This document shows, piece after piece, positions 39,144 to 49,905 of a stretch of 64,000 nucleotides of DNA. Made by a program: the position numbers and the translations under genes. How positions within the stretch are numbered: the stretch's first letter is position 1; each line of letters begins with the position of its first letter. This DNA is from Staphylococcus sp. 17KM0847 (GTDB lineage: Bacteria; Bacillota; Bacilli; Staphylococcales; Staphylococcaceae), in the NCBI RefSeq assembly GCF_013463155.1, contig NZ_CP040781.1:1178001-1242000 (forward strand), given 5' to 3'. Under the pieces are notes generated by a model. The model was given only the letters and a program-made list of their open reading frames with translations. It was not told the DNA's origin and made no database searches.

Positions 39144-39175
39144 GAAATGTGCAAATCTTAATATTTTGTGCATTT
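39144..39175 (+). terminator. Possible terminator after osmC
   Basis: GAAATGTGCAAA pairs with TTTTGTGCATTTC with one G-U, short loop, but only a poor T-tract follows. Confidence 0.5.
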
Positions 39176-39185
39176 CCATCTGTTT

Positions 39186-39200
39186 ATTTATCTGAAAATT
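39186..39200. promoter_or_regulatory. CodY-like box before aminotransferase-serA
   Basis: ATTTATCTGAAAATT matches the CodY motif at 13 of 15 positions, 35 bases before the aminotransferase start. Suggestive in view of the biosynthetic genes downstream. Confidence 0.45.
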
Positions 39201-39235
39201 TGATAAAATGAGAAAATAGTTAAAGGAGGTTGCTT

Positions 39236-40396
39236 ATGTATACACATCATTCATTATTACTTACACCCGGACCTACACCGATACCGCTACAAATTCAAAC
39301 AGCAATGAACTTGCCCATGGTCGGACATCGTTCAGCTGAGTTTGAACGTATTGCAGCAAAAGCCTTTTCTACTCTTAAAACTGTATTTGGTACATCGAAT
39401 GACGTCATTATTCTAACTTCTAGTGGTACAAGTGCTTTGGAAGCAAGTATGCGTAATCTTTTAAACTTTGACGATCATTTTGTTGTAATTGTCTCAGGTG
39501 CTTTTGGTAACCGCTACAAGCAAATTGCTGAAACGTATTATAAAAATATTCATGTTTTTAATGTGGAATGGGGACAAAGCTTTAATACTGCTGATGTCTT
39601 ACAGTTTATTCAATCTATCAATCATCCTATTACCGCTGTTTTCACACAGTACTGTGAAACATCTACGGCTGTCCTACATCCTGTCGCCGAACTGGGCCGT
39701 GCTTTAAAAACATTTGATGATAATATCTTTTTCGTTGTTGATGGCGTGAGTTGTATTGGTGCCGTAGACGTCGATATGTCGCGCGATAATATAGATGTTT
39801 TAGTATCTGGAAGCCAAAAAGCTCTGATGTTGCCACCCGGCTTAGCATTCGTTGCATACAATGATCGTGCCTATACCCGTTTCAATGAGATTAATAGTCC
39901 ATCTTTTTATTTGAATCTTTCTAAGCATCGAATGTCGCTCGAAAAACATACCACACCTTTCACGCCCAATGTACCAGCTTTTCGTGGCATTGTCGCTTAT
40001 GGTGATATGATTGATGAAGAAGGCTTTCAAAACGTTATTCACCGTCATTACATCATTAGAGATGCTGTACGTCATGCCCTTCGCTCATTAGAGTTAGAAC
40101 TATTAGTATCTGACGCATCAGCCTCTCCTACCGTTACTGCTTTTGTACCAAGAAACACCGATGAAGTACAACATATTAAAAATACATTATCAAAAGTCTT
40201 TAACATTACTATCGCAGGGGGACAAGGTCAACTCAAAGGACATATCTTACGTGTAGGACATATGGGTTTTATTTCACCTTTCGACTTATTGCCTTTTATT
40301 GCAAGTCTTGAAATTATTTTAACGAACTATCGCAATCAATCATATATTGGCAAAGGGACTACCACATTTATGGAGGTTATACACAATGAATTATAA
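39236..40396 (+). CDS. Class V aminotransferase (serine/alanine-glyoxylate type)
   Basis: PLP aminotransferase often mislabelled 'soluble hydrogenase subunit'. The 386-residue protein starts MYTHHSLLLTPGPTPIPL, has GHRSAEF near 30, the PLP pocket FVVDGVSCIGAVDVD (166-180) and Schiff-base Lys195 in VSGSQKALMLPPGLAF. The ATG at 39236 follows AAAGGAGG by six bases. Its last 11 bases overlap serA, so the two are translationally coupled. The pairing suggests it transaminates phosphohydroxypyruvate or serine in the serine pathway; that role is inference. Confidence 0.88.
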   Translation: MYTHHSLLLTPGPTPIPLQIQTAMNLPMVGHRSAEFERIAAKAFSTLKTVFGTSNDVIILTSSGTSALEASMRNLLNFDDHFVVIVSGAFGNRYKQIAETYYKNIHVFNVEWGQSFNTADVLQFIQSINHPITAVFTQYCETSTAVLHPVAELGRALKTFDDNIFFVVDGVSCIGAVDVDMSRDNIDVLVSGSQKALMLPPGLAFVAYNDRAYTRFNEINSPSFYLNLSKHRMSLEKHTTPFTPNVPAFRGIVAYGDMIDEEGFQNVIHRHYIIRDAVRHALRSLELELLVSDASASPTVTAFVPRNTDEVQHIKNTLSKVFNITIAGGQGQLKGHILRVGHMGFISPFDLLPFIASLEIILTNYRNQSYIGKGTTTFMEVIHNEL

Positions 40397-41999
40397 AATA
40401 CTCGTTGCAGATCCTATTTCTAAAGATGGGCTTCATCAACTCTATCAAGACGAAGCGTTTGAAGTCATCCATAATACGGGACTTTCTGAACAAGAATTAA
40501 TTCGTATTATCGATGACTTTGATGCTCTAATCGTACGTAGTCAAACAACAGTTACAGCTGATATCTTACGTGCTGCGACAAAACTTAAAGTTGTTGCACG
40601 TGCAGGTGTGGGTGTAGATAATATTGATATTGATACAGCAACAAAAGAAGGGATTGTTGTCATTAATGCCCCTGATGGTAATACAATATCAGCAACAGAA
40701 CATTCTGTCGCAATGATTCTCAGTATGGCACGAAATATTCCACAAGCTCATGCTTCTTTATCTCACGGTACATGGGATCGACAATCTTTTCGTGGAACAG
40801 AATTGTATCATAAAACGCTCGGTGTCATTGGAACCGGACGTATTGGTATCGGTGTAGCCAAACGTCTACAAAGCTTTGGTATGGACGTACTGGCATATGA
40901 TCCATATCTAACAGAGGCACAAGCGAAAGAATTAGACTTTACACGTGCAACAGTTGAAGAGATTGCAGAAGCGGCTGACTTTGTAACAGTCCATACACCA
41001 TTAACTGAAAAGACGAAAGGAATGATTGATAGCGATTTCTTTGACCGTGCAAAACCTAATCTTCGTATCATTAATGTAGCTAGAGGTGGCATTATTGATG
41101 AACAAGCTTTGATCACTGCTCTCAACGAAGAGAAAATTGCGGGTGCTGCACTTGATGTTTTTGTTAATGAACCCGCAAATCATACACCGATTACACAGCA
41201 TCCTAAAATCATTGTGACACCACATCTTGGTGCTTCTACAATCGAAGCACAAGAAAAAGTAGCGATCTCTGTTGCGGAAGAAATTATAGACATTCTTAAA
41301 CATCAAAATGTCAAACACGCTGTCAATGCACCAAGTGTCATCTTTAGTGAAGATGACGAACTCCAACCCTTTGTTAACTTAGCACAAATTACTGGTGAGG
41401 TAGGGATTCAACTCTTACCTAAAGCACCTCGTGAACTCAAAATCACATACGCCGGAGATCTTGCGCTGGATGATACAAGTTTGATTACACGTACACTGGT
41501 AAAAGGCGTATTACAACAAGATATGGGAGATCATGTCAATTTGATTAATGCGCTCGTCTTATTGAATGAACAAAATGTAACTTATACTATTGAAAAATCA
41601 AAAAAGAAAAAAGGGTTTAGCAACTATATTGAGATAGAACTAATCAATAAAGGAGATCGTGTTAAGATTGGTGCAACTGTCCTAAACGGCTTTGGTCCAC
41701 GTATCGTACGCATTAATGACTATCCTGTTGACTTTAAGCCTGAACAATATCAACTTGTTATTAATCATACTGATCAACCGGGTATCGTAGGTCGTACCGG
41801 ACAACTTCTCGGTCAACACGGTGTCAATATTGCTTCTATGCATTTAGGTCGTAAACAAATCGGAGGTAAAGCAATGATGATTTTATCTATTGATCATCCT
41901 ATCGATGAAAATGTACGACAAGCCCTCTTAAATATTGATGGCTTTAGACGTGCTATACAAGTAACCTTAAATCCTGAACATCTGATCCAGAACTATTAG
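40386..41999 (+). CDS. serA: D-3-phosphoglycerate dehydrogenase, long form
   Basis: First step of serine synthesis, oxidising 3-phosphoglycerate. The 537-residue protein has a Rossmann domain with GTGRIGIGVAKR (149-160), catalytic Arg233 (NVARGG), Glu262 (NEP) and His280 (TPHLG), an intervening ASB domain (about 320-450) and a C-terminal ACT domain (QLVINHTDQPGIVGRTGQLL) for serine feedback. The ATG lies nine bases after GGAGG, inside the end of the aminotransferase gene. Confidence 0.97.
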   Translation: MNYKILVADPISKDGLHQLYQDEAFEVIHNTGLSEQELIRIIDDFDALIVRSQTTVTADILRAATKLKVVARAGVGVDNIDIDTATKEGIVVINAPDGNTISATEHSVAMILSMARNIPQAHASLSHGTWDRQSFRGTELYHKTLGVIGTGRIGIGVAKRLQSFGMDVLAYDPYLTEAQAKELDFTRATVEEIAEAADFVTVHTPLTEKTKGMIDSDFFDRAKPNLRIINVARGGIIDEQALITALNEEKIAGAALDVFVNEPANHTPITQHPKIIVTPHLGASTIEAQEKVAISVAEEIIDILKHQNVKHAVNAPSVIFSEDDELQPFVNLAQITGEVGIQLLPKAPRELKITYAGDLALDDTSLITRTLVKGVLQQDMGDHVNLINALVLLNEQNVTYTIEKSKKKKGFSNYIEIELINKGDRVKIGATVLNGFGPRIVRINDYPVDFKPEQYQLVINHTDQPGIVGRTGQLLGQHGVNIASMHLGRKQIGGKAMMILSIDHPIDENVRQALLNIDGFRRAIQVTLNPEHLIQNY

Positions 42000-42012
42000 A
42001 TATCAATCATTA

Positions 42013-42071
42013 AAAAGGAGTGAAATAGAAAACTGATACGAATACAGTTTCCATTTCACTCCTCTCTTTTT
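42013..42071. terminator. Terminator between serA and the HAD gene
   Basis: Long stem: AGGAGTGAAAT pairs with ATTTCACTCCT, extended by AAACTG/CAGTTT, with A- and T-runs outside. Serves both convergent genes. Confidence 0.85.
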
Positions 42072-42074
42072 ATT

Positions 42075-43199
42075 TTATAATAGATGTGTACGTACACCTA
42101 ATACATCATCCACTAAAATATCTGCGCCATGTGTTTGTAATTCTTCTGCTGCTTCTTTCCCTTTTAATCCGGTCAAAGTACCGATAAAATGTGCATCAAT
42201 TTTTTGGGCACTCAGTAAATCTGCTAATGAGTCTCCTACAACCGTCACTTCATTTCGATTGACTCTTTTAATTTGGTTAATTGCGTAGTCTTGATAGTTT
42301 TCTTTTACATTACCATTGTATGCAGCAATATAGCTAAATGGATTGGGTTTGCCTAAAGGTTTAAGATCGGGATAGCGTCGTTCTACCTCAATGACTTCAC
42401 TTGCTGAAACAATATGACTTTCATCAAAATATGAAAGTAATCCAAGGGCTTCAAACGGAATTAATGTTTCAACACGTGTACGTCCTGTCGCAATAGCTAA
42501 CATATACCCTGCCTCTTTCAAATCCTTCAATAATGTCTTTATATGCTCAACAGGTGCTAAAGCGACTTCATTATAAATATATCCTTGCTTATATGTCGTT
42601 TTTGCAATCTTTTGTTCAACTTGTTCATATAATTCTGTACCTAAATACCATTCTTGAAATAATTCTTGTGCAAGTTGCCATAGCGGACTATTAATATCAA
42701 ATAATGCAGTTTGTTGTGTATTAAGTTTTACAGATGCATAATCTTTAAGACTTTGATAAATTTGTTCTTTCCCTTTTTCAATATGATTTAAAAAATCTAA
42801 AGGCTGCGCATAATCAATTTGCTTATACACTAATTTGTTACGTACATCTTTCAATGATGAATGAGAAAATAAATCAGGATTTAAAAAAGCAGCTTTATCT
42901 TCGTCTGACAATGATTGAAGCAAATCAATTAAATGTACTGAAAAAACAATAAAAAGCATATCCCAATTTGAATTAATCCCCAAAGATTTAAGGCGATTTA
43001 AAATCATGTCATTTTCAAATAAAGTTCTGCGTATCTCCATAATTTGTGAATCTTTTAACTGGGCTAAATCTATACTTGGTTTCAAATTTAAATAGTGTTC
43101 ATCATATAATAATTCATATACCGTCAATGCAGATACATCGAAACATCTGGCTTCATCTAAAAAAACACCATCTACATCAAATAATACTGCTTTTGTCAT
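42075..43199 (-). CDS. HAD-superfamily hydrolase, 374 aa, with large cap
   Basis: The protein has motif I D8xD10 (LFDVDGVFLDEA), motif II ATGRTRVE near 240, motif III KPNPFSY near 282 and motif IV GDSLADL near 317. More than 200 residues between motifs I and II make an unusually large cap domain of unrecognised fold. Phosphatase activity is likely; substrate unknown. The ATG at 43199 is six bases after AGAGGG. It lies between serA and the acyltransferase gene as in S. aureus as I recall. Confidence 0.82.
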   Translation of the reverse strand: MTKAVLFDVDGVFLDEARCFDVSALTVYELLYDEHYLNLKPSIDLAQLKDSQIMEIRRTLFENDMILNRLKSLGINSNWDMLFIVFSVHLIDLLQSLSDEDKAAFLNPDLFSHSSLKDVRNKLVYKQIDYAQPLDFLNHIEKGKEQIYQSLKDYASVKLNTQQTALFDINSPLWQLAQELFQEWYLGTELYEQVEQKIAKTTYKQGYIYNEVALAPVEHIKTLLKDLKEAGYMLAIATGRTRVETLIPFEALGLLSYFDESHIVSASEVIEVERRYPDLKPLGKPNPFSYIAAYNGNVKENYQDYAINQIKRVNRNEVTVVGDSLADLLSAQKIDAHFIGTLTGLKGKEAAEELQTHGADILVDDVLGVRTHLL

Positions 43200-43263
43200 G
43201 ATCATCCCTCTTCCTGAATATTCAGATAAATTAATTATAACATGCTTTTTCTATGACTAAAAT

Positions 43264-43312
43264 AAAAAGAGAGAGGGCAGAAACCTCTATTGCTCCACTG
43301 CCCTACTTTCTC
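43264..43312 (-). terminator. Terminator after the acyltransferase gene
   Basis: AGAGAGGGCAG pairs imperfectly with CTGCCCTACTTTCT, T-run on the minus strand. Confidence 0.65.
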
Positions 43313-43313
43313 A

Positions 43314-43931
43314 TTATTTCTCATTTACATATGTATTTAATTCTTGTTGCAGTTGTTTCGTACGTTCACTGATTTGTTTCGTAATATACTCCACTTTTTC
43401 TTGGCGTTTTAGCCCCTCTGGAAAAACAGTTGTATCAATCGGTTCTCCAAATTTAATATAAGCTTTTCCTGTTAACATGCCTAAAAGTTTTGTAGGTCCT
43501 ACATATGCTGCTGGTAGAATAGGTTTCTTTGCCAACATTGCAATTGTTGCAGCACCTCGTTTTAGTGGTACTTCTTCAGTTGTACGACGTCCAGACGGAA
43601 AAATTCCTACTGTTTTATTTGAATTGAGTAATTTAACAGGAACTTTTAATGTACTCGGTCCGGGATTTTCACGATTTACTGGAAAAGCATTTAAAGACGA
43701 TAAAAATTGACCGAATAACTTATTTTGAAAAAGTTCTTGCTTAGCCATAAAGTGAATTTGATTAGGTAGTAATGCCACGCCTAGTAACACAATCTCATTA
43801 TAACTTTCGTGATTACACGTTACGAGATAGTCTTGTGTTTTGGGCTTGTTTTCTTGTCCTAATACTTCTAAATTTTTAAGTCGTTTCGCTATAATAAAGT
43901 CAAGAATTGACCCTATTAATTTGTATAACAT
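43314..43931 (-). CDS. PlsC-like lysophospholipid acyltransferase
   Basis: Likely 1-acyl-glycerol-3-phosphate acyltransferase of membrane phospholipid synthesis. The 205-residue protein has the PlsC fold: motif I at H41 is HESYNE, motif III FPSGRRT near residue 113, then RGAATIA and motif IV-like ILPAAYVG. Motif I reads H-x4-E rather than the usual H-x4-D, and motif III is FPSGRR rather than FPEGTR, so substrate or activity may differ from classic PlsC. An N-terminal amphipathic segment should bind the membrane. Monocistronic. Confidence 0.85.
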   Translation of the reverse strand: MLYKLIGSILDFIIAKRLKNLEVLGQENKPKTQDYLVTCNHESYNEIVLLGVALLPNQIHFMAKQELFQNKLFGQFLSSLNAFPVNRENPGPSTLKVPVKLLNSNKTVGIFPSGRRTTEEVPLKRGAATIAMLAKKPILPAAYVGPTKLLGMLTGKAYIKFGEPIDTTVFPEGLKRQEKVEYITKQISERTKQLQQELNTYVNEK

Positions 43932-44085
43932 GATGACACCTACTTTTTCTATAAAATTAACTCTTTAAATTCTATCACTTCCCTTTCATTTCAACAAGCA
44001 TATCCATTCTACTACTCAAGACGGATAGTGTGTTACTAGCAAATTTGTATTAAAAGACGCATAATATATTTAAAGGAGGAATAAA

Positions 44086-45312
44086 ATGAATAAAAATGAT
44101 TTTGAACATGCATCTGATTTTGATTCGGATGTACATACAACAAACAGACACAAAAATGTTCATAACAAATCACCTTGGCTACGCATTATTATCATTGCTA
44201 TCATTGCTGGTCTTATTGGTGGAATGCTTGCGCTTGCTATCTTTGGTGGTTATTCCAAACTAACAAACTCTAATGGATCATCCGGTGCAGATGTTAATGT
44301 CTCTAAACAAAGCAAAGGTGGGAATCTATTAGATAATCAATCCACATCTTATAAAAGTGTTAATGCAATGATACAAGATAAAGCCCCTTCCATTGTAGGT
44401 GTCATTAACGAACAAAAAGCTGAAAGTTTAGCAGATTTATTACAGGGCAAATCAACAGAGTCAGAAACTTCTGGTATTGGTTCGGGCGTCATTTATCAAC
44501 GCACCCAAAACGAAGCTTTTATCGTAACTAATAATCATGTTATTGAAGGTGCTTCTTCCATTAAAGTACAACTTCACAACTCTAAGCAAGTCAATGCTCA
44601 ACTCGTCGGTACAGATGCATTGACAGATATCGCTGTTTTAAAAATAAAAAATAGAGATGATATTAAAGCGATTAACTTTGCCGATTCATCAAAAGTAAAA
44701 ACCGGTGATAGTGTTTTTGCAATGGGTAACCCATTAGGTCTTGAATTTTCTAATACAGTAACCTCAGGTATTATTTCAGCAAGTGAACGTACTATCGACG
44801 CAGAAACACCCGCAGGTACAAATAAAGTTACTGTACTTCAAACAGACGCTGCAATTAATCCCGGTAATTCAGGTGGTGCACTCGTTGATATTAATGGGAA
44901 CTTAGTCGGTATTAACTCAATGAAAATATCTGCACCACAAGTCGAAGGTATCGGCTTTGCAATCCCAAGTAACGAAGTCAAACTCGTCATTGAACAACTT
45001 GTGAAAAACGGAGAAGTCAAACGCCCCTCTATTGGCATTGGAATGATTAATGTTGCTGATATTCCCGCTTCGTACCAACGCAAATTAAAAGTAGACCAAG
45101 GCGTCTATGTTGCCGAAGTACAGCGTAGACAAATAAACTTAAAAAAAGGCGATATCATTACAAAAATAGAAGGTCAAAAAGTTGAAAACGATTCTGATTT
45201 ACGTTCATATCTCTATAAAAATAAAAAACCTGGTGATCAAGTCACATTTACCATTTTACGTGATGGTCAATCTCAAAAAGTGAATGTTTCTCTCATTGAA
45301 TCCAGCTCATAA
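44086..45312 (+). CDS. htrA: Membrane-anchored HtrA/DegP-like serine protease
   Basis: Extracytoplasmic quality-control protease. The 408-residue protein has a polar cytoplasmic N-terminus, one membrane helix (33-54), a trypsin-like domain with catalytic His151 (TNNHVIEG), Asp181 (LTDIAVL) and Ser262 (NPGNSGGAL), and one PDZ domain (about 305-405, GVYVAEVQ...GDIITKIEGQKV). AAAGGAGG precedes the ATG. It is the smaller of the HtrA types found in staphylococci. Monocistronic and convergent with tyrS. Confidence 0.95.
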   Translation: MNKNDFEHASDFDSDVHTTNRHKNVHNKSPWLRIIIIAIIAGLIGGMLALAIFGGYSKLTNSNGSSGADVNVSKQSKGGNLLDNQSTSYKSVNAMIQDKAPSIVGVINEQKAESLADLLQGKSTESETSGIGSGVIYQRTQNEAFIVTNNHVIEGASSIKVQLHNSKQVNAQLVGTDALTDIAVLKIKNRDDIKAINFADSSKVKTGDSVFAMGNPLGLEFSNTVTSGIISASERTIDAETPAGTNKVTVLQTDAAINPGNSGGALVDINGNLVGINSMKISAPQVEGIGFAIPSNEVKLVIEQLVKNGEVKRPSIGIGMINVADIPASYQRKLKVDQGVYVAEVQRRQINLKKGDIITKIEGQKVENDSDLRSYLYKNKKPGDQVTFTILRDGQSQKVNVSLIESSS

Positions 45313-45319
45313 TATAAGT

Positions 45320-45355
45320 AAAAGCCCACTAGACATTATCAGCTAGTGGGCTTTT
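45320..45355. terminator. Bidirectional terminator between htrA and tyrS
   Basis: AAAAGCCCACTAG pairs perfectly with CTAGTGGGCTTTT, 10-base loop, T-tail on both strands. Confidence 0.85.
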
Positions 45356-45374
45356 ACTTCATGTTTCGATTGTT

Positions 45375-46887
<1,513 letters not shown>

Positions 46888-46893
46888 GCTACT

Positions 46894-46921
46894 ATTATAG
46901 TAGTTCTATGTGGGATGTCAA
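46894..46921 (-). promoter_or_regulatory. tyrS promoter
   Basis: On the minus strand TTGACA (46916-46921), a 16-base spacer and TATAAT (46894-46899): a consensus sigma-A promoter with a start near 46887, giving a leader of about 250 bases. Confidence 0.85.
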
Positions 46922-46990
46922 CCTAAAAACAATGACAATTAACGTAAAAATAAGTGCTGTGCTATACTGTTGTTATTGGAGGTGAACACT

Positions 46991-47887
46991 GTGGATGAGT
47001 CACAACAAACACAACATCGTCTTACATCTTTTTTATACCAATATGATTTATATATTTCTCGGATTAAACATATTTTGCTATCACTTGTTGCTTTTGCTAT
47101 TTTGAGCTTTTTATTTCTTTTAGGTATCGCGTTAGGCTATTTTTTTAGTATTGTATCCGAATCACAAACGGTCGATGATACAAAGCTAATTGAACAAGCA
47201 ACAAACCTCCCAGAAATGGAAACCGTTTCATCTACAAATATAGATTTATTAGCACTGTATAACGCACCTGAACCCACACTTATCGCTGGACCTTCAGAAG
47301 TGTCACCATATGTTACCTCTGCACTTATGGCTGCTGAAGATGCACAATTTTATGAGCATAATGGTATCTTACCTAAAGCATTACTACGCGCAATGTATCA
47401 GGATATTTTTGACCGTCAATTTGCTACTGGTGGAAGTACCATTACACAGCAACTTATTAAAAACCAAATATTAACAAATGAACGCACATATCAACGTAAA
47501 GCAAAAGAAGTTATGTATGCCATGCGTATTGAAAAATTACTAACTAAAGATGAAATCTTATTTACATATCTTAATCGTGTACCTTTTGGCTTAGATACAA
47601 ATGGACAACATATTACAGGAATCACATCTGCTTCTTACGGTATCTTCGGCAAAGCACCACACGCACTTAATCTTGCAGAATCAGCTTATTTGACAGGCTT
47701 ACTTCAGAGTCCTTACTTTTATACCCCCTTTCATAAAGAGGGTCAATTAAAATCTGCTCAAGATATCGAGCCATCCATTCATCGCCAGCGCTATGTATTG
47801 AAGCGAATGCGTGTTGAACAGATGATCTCAGAGACAGAATACCGAGAAGCTTTGGCCTATGATGTTAAAAATCACTTTTCACCTTAA
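46991..47887 (+). CDS. Monofunctional GT51 peptidoglycan glycosyltransferase
   Basis: Polymerises lipid II glycan strands. The 298-residue protein has one N-terminal membrane span (about 27-55) and a GT51 domain only: motif 1 EDAQFYEHNGI with catalytic Glu116, GGSTITQQLIKN (147-158), RKAKEVMYAMRIE with second Glu173 and ILFTYLNRVPFG. There is no transpeptidase domain, so it is an SgtA/MGT-type enzyme. The GTG at 46991 is eight bases from GGAGG; upstream TTGs overlap that site. Divergent from tyrS. Confidence 0.88.
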   Translation: MDESQQTQHRLTSFLYQYDLYISRIKHILLSLVAFAILSFLFLLGIALGYFFSIVSESQTVDDTKLIEQATNLPEMETVSSTNIDLLALYNAPEPTLIAGPSEVSPYVTSALMAAEDAQFYEHNGILPKALLRAMYQDIFDRQFATGGSTITQQLIKNQILTNERTYQRKAKEVMYAMRIEKLLTKDEILFTYLNRVPFGLDTNGQHITGITSASYGIFGKAPHALNLAESAYLTGLLQSPYFYTPFHKEGQLKSAQDIEPSIHRQRYVLKRMRVEQMISETEYREALAYDVKNHFSP

Positions 47888-47983
47888 AAAGGCTGTCCAT
47901 CTTCTGTGGTGGATAGATCATTAAAAGTACCTCGTTTTATTTTTATGATCATTTCATATGCGTAGAAAGAGCTAGGCATGTTG

Positions 47984-48018
47984 AAGCGTACAATCTTGTT
48001 AGGATGTGCGCTTTTTGT
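47984..48018 (+). terminator. Terminator after the transglycosylase
   Basis: AAGCG pairs with CGCTT, with partial inner pairing (ACA/TGT), then TTTTTG. It lies nearly 100 bases past the stop; a weaker hairpin (CTGTCCATC/GTGGATAG) is nearer. Confidence 0.5.
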
Positions 48019-48024
48019 ATACCA

Positions 48025-48150
48025 AAAAGGTGAGACAGCATATGCCGTCCCACCACAAAAGATTTTATAGCCTTATCCCAATAAGGTTGTCAAAAGTGAA
48101 AAAGCTTGTTAAAACACTTTTCACTTCTGGCATCTACTGCCCTTATAATT
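48025..48150. repeat. Intergenic repeat, copy C
   Basis: The 350-base gap 47888-48237 has no gene. This part carries the repeat's hairpin as AAGTGAAAAAG paired with a CACTTTTCACTT block (48094-48126), flanked by TTATAGCC and TCCTAGCACCTAT; the latter is also in copy A's gap. Stem sequence differs from copy B although the layout is the same. Confidence 0.5.
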
Positions 48151-48237
48151 ATCAACGCGTTAATCTAGAGTATTTTTTCTATATCCTAGCACCTATTCAC
48201 TAAAAATAGCGAGGATTAAAAATGCTTAATTTACACA

Positions 48238-49905
48238 TTAGAATAAACCAATAGCATGACCATCTTCTGTAACGTCCATATTTAAAGCGGCTGGTTTTTT
48301 CGGTAAACCTGGCATTGTCATAATTGCACCTGTCAAAGCAACAATAAATCCTGCCCCTGTTTTCGCTTCTAATTCACGAATTGTAATTTCAAAATCCGTT
48401 GGTGCACCCAGTTGTGTTTGATCGTCAGAGAAAGAGTATTGTGTTTTTGCCATACAAATTGGATAATTATCCCAGCCATTGTCTTTAAACTGTTTTAATT
48501 GTTTTTGTGCTTTTGAAGAAAATGTTACTTTTGAACCGCCATAAATTTCTTTGACAATTGTTTCAATTTTTTCTTCTAATGGTAACTCTAAGTCATATAA
48601 ACGTTTAAATGTTTGTGGCTGCTCGATTACTTCTAATACTTTTTCAGCTAAATCTACACCACCAGCGCCACCTTTTTCCCAAACTTCTGTTAATGACAAG
48701 CGTACGTCATTATCTTCAGCCCACTGTTGAACTGCTTTGAATTCAGCATCTGTATCATGAATAAATGCATTTAATGCAATGATAGGTTCAACACCGAACT
48801 TACGGATATTGTTAACGTGACGTTCTAAGTTTGCAATACCCGCTTTCACTGCTTCTACATTTTCTTCTTTCAAATTATCTTTTTTTACACCACCATGCAT
48901 TTTAAGCGCACGGATTGTTGCCACTAATACGACTGCATCTGGTTCAAAATCAGCTTTACGCGCTTTAATGTCAATAAACTTCTCAGCACCTAAGTCAGAT
49001 CCAAAGCCAGCTTCTGTAACAACGATATCTGCTAAATCACGTGCTGTTTCTGTTGCAATAATTGAATTACAGCCATGCGCAATATTCGCAAAAGGTCCTC
49101 CATGAATAAGTGCTGGTGTACCTTCTATCGTCTGTACAAGGTTCGGTTTAATCGCATCTTTTAAAATCATGGCTAATGCGCCTTCTACACCCAAGTCTTT
49201 TACCGTAACTGGTTGACGGTCACGTGTGTAACCAATCGTAATTTTAGCGATGCTTGCTTTTAGATCCGTAATATCTGTACTCAAACATAAAATAGCCATA
49301 ATCTCAGATGCTACTGTAATGTTAAAACCATCTTCACGAGGTACACCTTGTGTCGGTCCACCTAAACCTACAACAACATGACGTAATGCTCGATCATTCA
49401 TGTCTAATACACGTTTCCACTCAATACGTCTCTGATCAATCCCAAGTTCATTACCTTGATGAATGTGATTATCGATAAATGCGGATAATGCATTATTTGC
49501 TGTTGTAATTGCATGGAAATCGCCATTAAAATGCAAATTGATATCTTCCATAGGTAATACTTGTGCATATCCACCACCAGTTGCACCGCCTTTAATACCA
49601 AATGTTGGTCCTAGTGCAGGCTCACGCAATGCAACCATAACATTCTGTTTAATATGTTGAAATGCATCTGCTAAACCGACTGTTACTGTTGATTTACCCT
49701 CACCCGCTGGTGTAGGACTCATCGCAGTAACGAGGACGACCTTACCTTTTTCGCCCTTTGTCTGGATTTTAGAAATATCAATTTTAGCTTTGTAATGACC
49801 ATATTGCTCTAAAGCATCTTCTGAAATTCCTGCTTTATCAGCAATTTCCTTAATTGGTTTTAATGTTGCTTGATTTGCAATTTCTAAATCTGATAAATGA
49901 CTCAC
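48238..49905 (-). CDS. fhs: Formate-tetrahydrofolate ligase
   Basis: ATP-dependent synthesis of 10-formyl-THF, feeding purine synthesis and formyl-Met-tRNA. The 555-residue protein has the P-loop [15 protein letters not shown] (64-77 region), [17 protein letters not shown] and C-terminal [20 protein letters not shown] start at 49905 is chosen: it has AAGGGG nine bases away and yields the normal 555-residue length, whereas a TTG three codons upstream abuts that site. Transcribed alone. Confidence 0.95.
   Translation of the reverse strand: MSHLSDLEIANQATLKPIKEIADKAGISEDALEQYGHYKAKIDISKIQTKGEKGKVVLVTAMSPTPAGEGKSTVTVGLADAFQHIKQNVMVALREPALGPTFGIKGGATGGGYAQVLPMEDINLHFNGDFHAITTANNALSAFIDNHIHQGNELGIDQRRIEWKRVLDMNDRALRHVVVGLGGPTQGVPREDGFNITVASEIMAILCLSTDITDLKASIAKITIGYTRDRQPVTVKDLGVEGALAMILKDAIKPNLVQTIEGTPALIHGGPFANIAHGCNSIIATETARDLADIVVTEAGFGSDLGAEKFIDIKARKADFEPDAVVLVATIRALKMHGGVKKDNLKEENVEAVKAGIANLERHVNNIRKFGVEPIIALNAFIHDTDAEFKAVQQWAEDNDVRLSLTEVWEKGGAGGVDLAEKVLEVIEQPQTFKRLYDLELPLEEKIETIVKEIYGGSKVTFSSKAQKQLKQFKDNGWDNYPICMAKTQYSFSDDQTQLGAPTDFEITIRELEAKTGAGFIVALTGAIMTMPGLPKKPAALNMDVTEDGHAIGLF

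Noticed and set aside
40808-41366. Two minus-strand frames (105 and 121 codons) inside serA
   Set aside because: Both are antisense to conserved NAD-binding and catalytic segments of SerA; no promoter or ribosome site seen.
47888-48237. Small reading frame (65 codons from 48006) in the gap after the transglycosylase
   Set aside because: It runs through repeat copy C and its hairpin, has no ribosome site and a non-protein-like composition.
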